DNA of 64,000 nt from Antedon bifida (Eukaryota > Echinodermata > Crinoidea > Comatulida > Antedonidae): NCBI GenBank assembly GCA_963402885.1, contig OY727097.1:18786001-18850000 (forward strand), in the 5' to 3' direction. The translations under genes and the position numbers were made by a program. The notes under the pieces were generated by a model. It had not been told where the DNA came from. It made no database searches and was given only the letters and a program-made list of their open reading frames with translations. Of this stretch, positions 1 to 11,500 are shown piece by piece (position 1 is the first letter of the stretch; each line of letters begins with the position of its first letter).

Positions 1-545
1 AAGGGTCTAAATAGATGACCTGCTGTTGGTTCATTTTAGGCAAATCCATATGGATTCCTTAAGGATCGAGAGTGCACAGGCAGCTTTATTCCATGAACCC
101 ACATTGTCATCCATTATATTTCCAATATGGGGCCCCAGCCACATAGTGAACCCAGAAGGTATCCATGAAGGACCTGCCCTTGGGTTAATTTGGGTAAATC
201 CATAAATGTTCCTTAAGTATCGAGGGTGCACAGGCAGATTTATTCCATGGACATATCTATATTAACCCACATTTTCATCCCACATACAGTATTTCCAATA
301 TAGGGCCTCTTGTAGCCCAACATAGAGAATCCAGAAGGGTCCATGGAAGATCGGCCCTTGGGTTCATTTGGGCAAATCCATAATCAAGATCAAGGGTGCA
401 TATTTAGTTTTATTATATATGGTCCAATCTAAGAACTATTTACCCCATATTAATTACTAATAGTAATACAGGGCCTTATGTAGCGCACCACATAGAGATC
501 CCAAAAGGGTCCTTAGAGGGTTCATTCGGGCAAATCCATATGGGC
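1..545. repeat. Tandem repeat, about 160-170 bp unit, about 3.5 copies
   Basis: The phrase GGCAAATCCATA recurs near 39, 194 (as GGTAAATCCATA), 370 and 528. Each copy is followed by a variant of ATCGAGGGTGCACAGGCAG and TTTCCAATATGGGGCC. Copies are diverged. The array starts before the left edge. It lies in the DNAH2 intron after exon 26. Confidence 0.8.
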
Positions 546-1080
546 TAGGTTTTTTTTTTTAGTTTATCCTGTTATGAGACAGACTATATGGGAAATGTTT
601 GACCCATGTCCATTACAGAGCCGGTATGGCCCATGGATATAGCATGTGAGATTAGGAGGAGACAAAATTAACTTTTGGGATAAGGGTACTTTATGGGTGT
701 GTGTGTGTAATAGCGTTTAGTTTCCAACCTTAGTTAATATATCCCACTCAGACTTGCCTTTTGGACTTTACCACCTTCTTTTGCTTTCTATTTTTTATTA
801 CACAGAATTGAAATTTTGACATTCTTTTAATGATTCTCTGATGAAAGTTATGATTTGTATGTTACATTTTATTTTTTTTTTTAAACCTTATTATTACGTT
901 TCATTGTTGTTCTTTATTATGTTTCTATAGTGCAATTGAAGGAAATAAATGTTTATTTTGAATTTGAATTTATTATGATAGGAGAATTCAAATATGTAAT
1001 CAGGCTAAATGTTTTTCAGCATTAAATAAAGCTTTTTTTGAGGAAAATACCATAATAAACAATTTTTGGTAGAATAGACC
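546..1080. other. Intronic stretch without recognised features
   Basis: AT-rich sequence with homopolymer T runs. No exon, splice-phase-compatible ORF or TE end was recognised. Confidence 0.6.
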
Positions 1081-2240
1081 TACTTTATTAATATGAATAT
1101 GCCCATAAGAAACATTAAGTCTCTACGACCAATGGTCTTCAGAATACAGCTTCATGACCATCTAAGGTCATGATTTTCCACCATTTCTAATTCATTTTTT
1201 ATAAAATACTTTATTACAAGTAATATAAATATGCATATAAGAAACATTTTGATGCCAAAAGTAAGTCTCTAGGACCAAGGATCGCCGAGATACATGTGTT
1301 ATATGCCTTAAAGCTCAGGTACAGGCATGAATTTTAAACATAATATCTGGTTAATTGTACATAAATCAAATATTTGTAACAGAAATCAAGACAAAAAAAC
1401 ATGAATTTCCCTTAATATGGTCAAATACAAAATTTGGCAATATTCTGCCATAAAAACCAGGAATACTTTTTTTCAGTAGTTAGGTAGTTAACCTAATGTA
1501 ATAACATGTGTGGTGACTCCCTAGAAGGTAAAAAAAGATGGTGGATATACGGTGGATAATTTTTGCTATAGCATGAAAATAAAAATCTGAAGTTGAATAA
1601 AAATACCAGAAATGTAAAATTCAAGTTATATTACCTATATTTAGTCATCTGTTAACATTTTTTACCACACCGTTTAGTTTTCATAGCTTTTTAAAATGCC
1701 TCTCTATTTACAAAATTTGTGTACAAAAGAATAGAGATTTTACTGTGTAATTTGAACTATCCCCCCACTGATAAGAAAGTGCTTATTTTCAACAAGCTCG
1801 TGTAACACAAATAAATTCCCAAAATTTAGGAAACATAGGGGAAACTATAGATCGATAATTATTGGAATGTATGATCAATAGAAATTTTTTGCCTGCACCT
1901 GGCCTTTAAAAGGTCAAAGGTTATTTTCCACCATTTCTAATGAATTTTTGAAAAAATACTTCATTATAGAAAATATAAATATGTATATAAGGAACATTTT
2001 GGTGCCAAAACTAAGTCTCTAGGACCAAGGATCACTGAGATACACCTGTTATATGCTTAAAAGGTCAAAGGTCATTTTCCACCATTTCTAATGAATTTTT
2101 GAAAAAATACTTCATTATAGTAAATATAAATATGTATATAAGGAACATTTTGGTGCAAAAACTAAATCTCTCGGACCAATGGTTACCGAGATACAGTGTC
2201 ATATGCCTTGTAAGGTCAAAGGTCAAATTTAACCACTTTC
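1081..2240. repeat. Diverged ~150-bp repeat, four copies, with AGGTCAAAGGTCA motifs
   Basis: Copies share TTTTCCACCATTTCTAAT, ATATAAGGAACATTTTGGTG and a block around TCTAGGACCAAGGATC. They start near 1081, 1174, 1925 and 2077. About 600 bp of other AT-rich sequence (1330-1905) separates the pairs. The last copies carry direct repeats of AGGTCA with one spacer base at 2062-2074 and 2213-2225. Confidence 0.75.
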
Positions 2241-2400
2241 CCCATCCCCTGATGTCTGGAGGAATTTTTTGGTGTATATTGGTAATTGATTGAGTGATAG
2301 ATATAGATAGATATTGTGATAGAGTATGAATCTGCAAAAAAACCTTTGTTAATAATTTTTTCACAGAAAAATCAAGATATTCCCTAACTAACAATAGTAC

Positions 2401-2539
2401 CTTCATGATGCGTTCCTCTGTGTGCATTTTTGTCTTTGTTTAATCTCTGCATAATTAACTTCCAGTTGATGTTAACAGAATCAAATTCTGCAGACTCCCT
2501 GGGAAGCTGTTTTCGTATGTCCTCGCCCAGGAAAATATT
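2401..2539 (-). CDS. DNAH2: DNAH2 coding exon 26 (residues 1545-1590), last in window
   Basis: Acceptor TTTAACCCAG, donor GTACTA; phases 0 and 1. Encodes NIFLGEDIRKQLPRESAEFD and LNKDKNAHRGTHHEG, matching the DHC_N2 sequence NIFLGEDIRKQLPNES...HH of DNAH2. The following exon was not found in 1-2400, so the gene continues past the left edge. Confidence 0.95.
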
Positions 2540-5500
2540 CTGGGTTAAAAATATTAAAATAGTATATTCAATGTAAGAGTGGAAAACAGGGACCAACAAA
2601 ACTTCAATCCTTAACGTCCCGGCCCTAATCAAACCTACTTTAACTTATAGCGGGCTGCAAAACTGTCAACTCACAAGATTTCAAGTTCTCCAGATCTAAT
2701 ATAATTTTCACCCGATTTTATTACACCTGATATTACTGATTTTACAAATTTCCAGCAAGAGCAAAAAGCAAGGTAGGTATCCAAGATGGTTATTTCTACA
2801 AAATATATAGATATCAAATGTACCTCCAGATACATCCATTGTCGCTGGACAGTTAACAAGAGCTCAATGACTTCAAGAATATGTGACAGAGTCCTTTCCC
2901 AGTGATCCACATCTTTTTCAAATGCCTTCACATATCGTGATGCTTTCATAGTTGACAAGGTTACTTGATTGTCTTCCAAGACTTGAAATACTTCATCTGT
3001 AGATCTTTTTTTTTAAATATAAAATTGTATTGGATTTGAGCCATGACTGAGCACAGAATTATAAATATTTTTGTGAAAGTATTTACATTACTTTTTACTA
3101 TTTAGTTTATTTTATTTTTTAATATTATATTTAAGATCCATAAAATTAATTATCCACTGTGTTGCTCAACTTGACTTAATGTGTTTTAATGACTATGTAA
3201 TATTCTACATAAAATGAATTTGCAAAAAAATGCATACTTAATTTTGAAGTGCCCCCTATCTTTATATGGTCCAATCTCAAGCACTGTTTGATCCCAGGTT
3301 TCCATAATCTGTGAAAGTGTCTCCTCAATATTCAGTTCTTTAGTAGCAGCAGCAGATATCTCTGATACTTTTTCAGCATGTTGATCAAAGCCAAGATCTA
3401 TGATCTTCTCAAGAGTAAAATCTGTTGATGTGTGATCAAATGTCTTTTGCAATTCTTGCTGAAGTTCACCCCAATGGCGTTGGCGCATAGCACTGTTGTG
3501 GAGATCTGTGACCAATGGCATTGTTCGTCGGAATTGATCTACTTTGACCCTAGAAGTCTCTACAATTTCCCAGTTTTTATCCTATTTGAAAAGAAGAAAT
3601 TATTTTATTATTAAATTATTTACTATTAGAGCAATAGAGCACTGTCTCTATTTGGATATTTCATATTATTATCTATATTATAAGTGAGAGAGTTTGTACG
3701 TTTATTTGTTTGTTCGTCATACAAATTTGTGTTACTTCATGTATCTATACATATGGGGTATCAAAATGACCGCAATCTATAATTGAACATCATCGGCCAT
3801 CTTGGATCCATGTTAGGGGCTAAAATGGAGTCAAAATTCCCCACTTTTGATGTTTGTTCGTTATACAAATTTATGTTTCTGCACGTAACCATACATATTA
3901 TAGAGTATCAAAATGACCGCAATTTTACCGGAAAGGTTCTAAACTATATTTTAAAAATTCTTTGAGTCCGGGGGTTTGGAAGGGAGGGTTGGGTTAAGTA
4001 GTCCAGTCCCTAAGGGGAGAAAAAGAGGTGGGATGTTACCAGACTGGATACAAATTATTCAATATAGCAGTTTGGTAGAGTGTGGATATGCCAAAACAAA
4101 GTTACTGGAAATCTGATTTGACCTGTGACCTTTGACCTCAATTTTTATATTTTTCTATTATATAACTAAAAATTGCATGGACATTTTACATTAATTTTTT
4201 TGTCGAAATGCTTGGAAGATATATATTTATATTCGCTACAATGAAAGAAATTGTAAAAAAATGGCCGCAAAGGCTTTATTTTTCAGTTTGACCTTTGACC
4301 TTGATCGTCTAATATCTCAATAACGTGCAATCTCAGAGATTTAAGAATGGGCTCAAAATTTTAAGAAAATAAATCTAATATTTAGTCTAATAGAAACTTT
4401 TTTTCAAAAAATTACCATAAATTAAGCTTTTTTGACCCTTGACCTCTAATATTTGAATATGTTGATATCTTGGTAACTATTTGTCCTAAAAAGTTCAGTT
4501 TGATGTCAAATTGTTCAGAATATACACATTTATATTTGCTCTAACAACATATTTTGTCATAATTCAATTGGAAATGTCAATTTGAGCTATGACCCATCTT
4601 TTTGCATATATTTAGCAACTAATAATCTATAAAAAGAGAGCGAGAGAGGGCAGGTGGTTGGGGTGGATGGAGAGACACATATTTTTTACATGTTTATTAC
4701 ACAAATGTTAAACTCTGTCTACACTATCAAACTTTATGTGACAAAAAATGTGATGTGTAATGTAATGTAATGCGACCTTTATATAGCGCTATTTCATGAA
4801 GATCAGAGCGCTGTGGACTTAGATGTTACACCTTTTCAACAACATTCTTCTCCCCTAAGGGTTACACCGTGTCATCGGCAGCCAACTACGGCGCTATTAC
4901 GTCTGTCCATGACAGTGTGTGTGTGTGAACTAGTACACCGGGGTAACCCCCTACTCGTCTCGAAAGATGTACTAGGTTCTTTAAAGTGCACACGGGAAAT
5001 GTGCATACACTTGACCTATGGTTTATAGTCCATATCCGAGAAGACTTTCTACCACCAGAACCATGGAGCAAGTGAGCCTCGAACCCTTGCCGATGTTATG
5101 GCTATGGATTACGGTTCCGCTGTCTTAACCGCTCGGCCACTCACTCACCCATATATGGACACGATGACATCATATCACTACCATATTTGGGCACATCACA
5201 CCTTTTTTGTTAAACTAGTTTGATAGTGTAGACAAACGCTTTTCCAATGCTACATGCATGCATCTATACACATCAAAATGGCTGGAATTGTACTGGAAAG
5301 TTTTAAGCTACATTTGAAAATAAGTTCCAGAGGATGATTGTATTGTAATGTTATCAGAATAATGGCAATTGTTTGTAATGGGAAAGTTTCAAAACTACAT
5401 TTGAAATATTTGCTAATAAGATCACATGCTATTAAAAATATAATTATTGTCCCCCTGACAAAGTAATTTTTACAAATATTTTTGTTGAATATGCAATTTT

Positions 5501-8500
5501 AATGTCACGTATAGTTATTCACTTTCACCAAAAATTTGATCGAAAAAAAATGATATAGTGCATACCCAAATAAACAGTAATTCAAAGCAAAAAATAGGCT
5601 GGAAGTCAATGTGGTTTTGGTTAAATTAACCATTTATTTTGTCTTTTTATAAGTGATATTTACTCTATTTTTTAGATTAGCTGTTTGATTAAACACCTCT
5701 TCCAATGCAGTGAAGATCTTAGTGTCTCCTTGTCTTACTAATCTTCCTTAACTTCTCTTTGAGTGATCGTAATTAGATCGGAAAAAAAAATTATTTACCT
5801 GAAAAACTGTAATTTAAAGCAAAAAATGGTCAAATTGGCTGCCAGCGAATGGATTTTTGGTTGAATGTAACCATTTATTATGTTATTTTATAAGTGAAAA
5901 CATTGTTTTTTTCGTTTTTTTTCTTCTACGGAAGTGATTAACTTTATTAAAACTACAAAATAACCTATTCAAATTCTGATTTAATTAATCTTCATTTTTT
6001 CATGGGGGACAATACATGTTTAACTTGTTTTGTGCCAACTATAATTTAAATCTTTGGACCTACTTTACCTTTTATGACATGCACGAATGTACAGAAAATA
6101 ATCTTAATTAGTGGTCTTTAACGAAGGTCGTTAAAAAGAAGACAAGTACATGCGCGATCAAACCTGAAACTGAATCTCAAATCCCAACCATCCACTCCAT
6201 TCAATGGTGGACACATTTCAATACGTGGCTCAGACATTATTAAACGGGCCGGACAGCATTCAATTGTTGAAAACCGCCCGTGAACCGTTGAAAAATGCAA
6301 CTGGGCACTATTCAATGCTTAAAAGTGTCCGGACACTTTTGAATGCCGGACACATTTCAATCTTACACCGGCAACACATTTTTGGTCTGAAAAAAAAAAA
6401 CTTTTCCTACTGATTTACCCATTTTTGGGATTTACCCAAAATGTGGCCAACACATTTTTTTTTTTGGCCTTACCTGGCTTTTAACTACTAATGAGGCCTT
6501 TCCTTGTTACAATTACATCAATGCTGAAAATGTTAAATATACCTTAAGTTCTCTGTTTAAACGGTTGAGTTTCTTGTAAAGAACACCAGCTGTTTGTTCC
6601 ATCTCTGTAGTGACAAGTTCACTGAATTTTCCAACTTTCCATGAACTCCATAGCAATTCCCACTCTTTGGTTAGTTGCCAAATAGTTGCAATATTATCAA
6701 GGTCCTAAACATTTGAAAAATTATTAAATTAAAATTGCACTGATACAGTTTAATATAGTTGACATAGTGACTAAAAAACAGTGCATTAGTCTATGAAGAG
6801 TGCCACGAGAAGTGAAGATGTTATGATACACTTAAGTGTATTTTTGCCAATTGGTTAATTAATTATCATCTTAATTATTATCCTCCCTTGGTTTGGCTAC
6901 TATCAGGCTCTTGACCCTTACTGGTTTACCCGAACTCTCTGAACGTTGCGACAGAATTTGTAAAAATTACTTTATAAAACTAAAACACCAAACGGCATAT
7001 CAAATACTCTCTCAGAAACGTAAACCAGTTACCACCCTCAAAAATCAAAACTGAGAGAGCAAATTTATCACTAAATTTTCAAAGAATGGTAGCCTTGGTT
7101 ACGTCGCTCAGAGAATCTGCCTTGTTTTCTCATATTTTTATATGTATATTTATTTTTTTATAGCTGTATTTTTATATTTGTTGTGTTTACATTAATTGTG
7201 TTTTTCTGTTTTTATAATGATAGCTTATTATATTTTTACTGTACTGTTAAACTTAAATTTGCTAATTCAAGTTGCAATAAAGAATATGATGATTTTAAAT
7301 TTCTTATATTGTTATATTATATTACTACTAGCAGTAACCCGTGCTCCGCACGGTCTTGTTCTGCCTTAATATGTAGTATACTTTGTATGGGCAAGTATAA
7401 TAAAAGCGCACTCTGATAAAAGTACGTACAAATTATTAAAATAAAAACAAATTATATCAGGAATAAAATTAGAAACTACTGCCATTGATTTGTTATACAC
7501 TATCCCTTCACTTTATAATATATGTAGGCTAAAAAATTAAAGCAATAGTGGATATGGAAATTTAGACTTTACGTTTGACTGTTCAGACTTTACGAAAATA
7601 AAGAAAAATTGTGCTGTGTGAATGATGATGTGCGCAAACACTAACAATAGTATAAAATACCATACTATAATTATTTTGGGGTTTTTTTCATGGTGTATTA
7701 ATTATTTGATACATATAGATAAAATAAAAAAGTTTAACATAAATCGATTGAAAAATACATTGCTGTGGAAACATGAATTGTTAAAGATATATTGTCCCCC
7801 TAAAAAAATATTTTTTAAAATTTTTTTGTTGAATATGTTATTTTAATGTCACATAATAGTTATTCACTCTCACAAAAAATTGGGTCTGAAAAAAATTTAT
7901 TTACCTGAGAAAAATGTAATTTAAAGCAAAAAATGGTCAAATTGTCTGGAAGACAATGAGTTTTTGGGTAATTTAACTGTTTATTTTGTCTTTTTATAGG
8001 TGAAATAATTTTTTTCCCCCGTTTTTTTTCTTATGGAAGTGAACAACTTCATTAAAACTGCAAAATGGCCTATTCAAAGTCCGATTTTAAAAATCTTTAT
8101 TTTTCATGATTTTGGGGGACAATACATCTTTAAGTTGTTTTAATGTTCAACAATATATAAAGCCATTTGGAATCGTTTTCTTTGTGTTTGTTCATTTTTA
8201 TTCATTTACAATTTATTTTTATTTCAATGGTTTTGATATTTTACAATTTTTTTGTGTGGAAGATTGTTAGTTATTTGCTATAACTTCTGTAATTAAATTG
8301 TGGTCTATAGCAGTAACCCGTCCTCCACACTGTCTTGTCTGCCTTAATAATAATTTGCGCAAAAGTGTCCGAAATTAAATGTTGCGCTCAGACTTTTTTT
8401 GGGTGTTGATATTTTGTGGAAACACGACACCCATTTGGATTCGTTTTATTTGTGTGTGTGTTTTTTTTTGTTTTTTTTAGATCATTTACATTTTTTCCCA

Positions 8501-11500
8501 TGGTGTTTTTATATTTTGCGTGAGGTTTCGTATCTTTTTTGCTAGTTCTGTAATTACATTGTGGACTAGTTTTTATTTTTAGCTTCAACCGGTGATACTT
8601 AATAATTACACATGTCGCGGATTGAACTTGAACGTACTAACCATTGATATCAATGGCCAAGGCATTTTACTCACTGAGCCAAACCGTGATTTACAGTCAT
8701 TCTGTTCAAAGAATCTATATATAAATTTACGTAAGGGCATAGGTGTAATTAAAACTTCAACGACGCGATCATTCGATATGGTTGACTAAGGACTGTTTTT
8801 ATAGCAGCCCGGCATGGTATTTGTAGATCCGGCCATGGCAGTACACAACAGAGGTTGCGTAGTTTATACAGTGACTTAACATGGTCGCTGAGACGTCAAA
8901 GTGACATAGCCTATCATGTACGGCCCATCAATAAACATCAGTGTCTATGAATAGGGGTGCAAGGAAGTTAAAAAGAAGAAAAAAAAAAGATGCAACATAC
9001 CCGCGGCCGTCTCCAGACGTGGATTCGACGCACCTGACTTTTTTTAATTAAGAAGAGGTTTAGGCCTAGAGCTAGGGTTAGCATTAGTTGTGTAAATAGG
9101 CATACATAGTGAAAGAGCTAAGAGTTTAATTACTATTTATGAATTCAAGAGTTTAAAAAGAAAACGCGGTTTAAAATCTTTGGAAAATACCCACAAATTA
9201 GTTATTTTCAAAACACATGCACTCCTTCTACTACCAGTGTCACGTTGTCTAGCTCGCGCCTCATGTGAATGCTGACGTCATCACTCTCCAAAAACACACC
9301 ATTTTTCATTTCAGTTAATTACCGCCTTGGTCCTCCGTCTTGTGTGCAAGCGTTAGCGTGGTATATTTACACCTCTAAGTGGAGTGTAATATCGTTTCTC
9401 CCGCTATGAGGGTTTCTTATATAATAATGGTATGCAGTATAAATGATAAAAATAAACAAGAAACATGGTGTTCTTTTATTATTTCATAGGCATAAAATAA
9501 ACATGTATGTACACGGCCGAAAAAAAGTGTGTGGCGTATTTGGCATTTTATTGATTTGTGTTATAGACATGGCGATTACTGCAATCTTTGTATACTGAAT
9601 TACATTGAGTTATTCACCTGGCTGTAGGGTATATATCTGAGGTTAACAGACCACCAAAACACAGTACACAACACATGCACTATCGAGGCATTTTCCGAGT
9701 ACCGCATTAGCAAATGTTCATTTCGTTGGAAGTGTTTTTCGATCAAAGTTTATTATTAGTTAGTCGAAAAAGATCCGTACAGTATTTAGGAAGGATTTAT
9801 TTAAATTTACATTCATTTGTTATTAAATGTGATGGAAACAGTTGCTCTAGCCTATTAAACAGTGTGTAAGCATCTATTTTTTCAAAATTGTCTGAGGCTC
9901 GGGAGGGGGACACCCCCTCCTAAACCCACCCACGCTCGGTGCTACGCACCTCGTTTTCCACTTTCGTGGCCACCCCCCCTCGTCAGATCCTAGAACCGCC
10001 ACTGACACATATGTTACACATGTAGATAGGAGAATCATACATTCTTGTAATAACAACTCATGGGTACGAGTGATCTAAACCAAAACACTCATAACTAAAG
10101 GAAGGTTGATATTATATACCTTATCAAGTTGTAGTATTTCTTTTGAAGGAGGTTGATCAATTTTGAAGATATTCAAACCTCTTCTTAGTGTGGCCTCAGT
10201 GTCCTTCAATACCTTTAGCTGTGCACGTATATTTTCAATTTGTTCTAAAGATGTATTACATTCAATTTGACTATTGAACGGACCTATGATAACACAAATT
10301 GGAAATAGAATTAGAATTCTAAAATTAAAAATGCCATTTATACACGCAGAAAATATAAATCAGTTCATTTGTAAGAAATGTTTACTTTTATTGAAACTAC
10401 AAAATTATTATAAATTTCTAAAGTAAAACATGTACTCCATAATGTATTTCTCTATCTTTCTTGACAGCACAATAACTTAAAGTAAAATACAATGTCTAAT
10501 TGTGAGGAAGATATCTCTGTAAAACTGTACAAAGGTGAATTAATGAAGCAAGATTACCTAATTACAAACAATGGAGACATACTAACTGCCACCCACTATC
10601 AATACCATCCAATTTTTCGCATCAGATTCTTGAAAGTAGTGACAATATTAGTTGTTTGAAATGTCTTAAATTCCAGAACTATCATTCCATTGTTGCAATT
10701 GATTTGTATTCATACCATAACCACAATCAAATAAAACCTAAAACTTAAACCAACTCAATTTACCTACCATTGTTATGGAAATCTTCTTGAAGAAGGTGTA
10801 CATTTTTTTTAAATTCTTCTGAAGAATGGATTAGTCCAGATTTAAATTTCTCTTTATGTTTCTTCAGCATGACATCGCTACTAATTAGGCAATGTTGAAA
10901 TTCCATCCACTCAGAACCCAGAGAATCAAGCATTTCTTGTGTCTAACAAAATTAGTAAAAATAAAGTGAATTCCATACAATGAATAAACTATAATGATAG
11001 TACAGTACTTTATAGATAATTTAACTTCAATTCTTGCATTATATGCGAACAAGTTGAAAATGCCCATGCTTCACTTCCAGCACCAATGTCATTGGGGATA
11101 CCAATGCCCATGCTTCACTTCCAGCACCAATGTCATTGGGGATACCAATGCCCATGCTTCACTTCCAGCACCAATGTCATTGGGGATACCAATGCCCATG
11201 CTTCACTTCCAGCACCAATGTCATTGGGGATACCAATGCCCATGCTTCACTTCCAGCACCAATGTCATTGGGGATACCAATGCCCATGCTTCACTTCCAG
11301 CACCAATGTCATTGGGGATACCAATGCCCATGCTTCACTTCCAGCACCAATGTCATTGGGGATACCAATGCCCATGCTTCACTTCCAGCACCAATGTCAT
11401 TGGGGATACCAATGCCCATGCTTCACTTCCAGCACCAATGTCATTGGGGATACCAATGCCCATGCTTCACTTCCAGCACCAATGTCATTGGGGATACCAA

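Noticed and set aside
31-231. 66-residue minus-strand ORF in the left-edge repeat
   Set aside because: Lies across diverged tandem repeat units; the frame is not kept between units.
1-2400. Next DNAH2 exon after exon 26
   Set aside because: No segment encoding the expected continuation was found on the minus strand, so it must lie left of the window.
5085-5150. tRNA-Leu/Ser-like sequence as a real tRNA gene
   Set aside because: A and B boxes are good, but the acceptor stem and anticodon arm do not pair convincingly and it is followed by a SINE body with an ATTAC tail.
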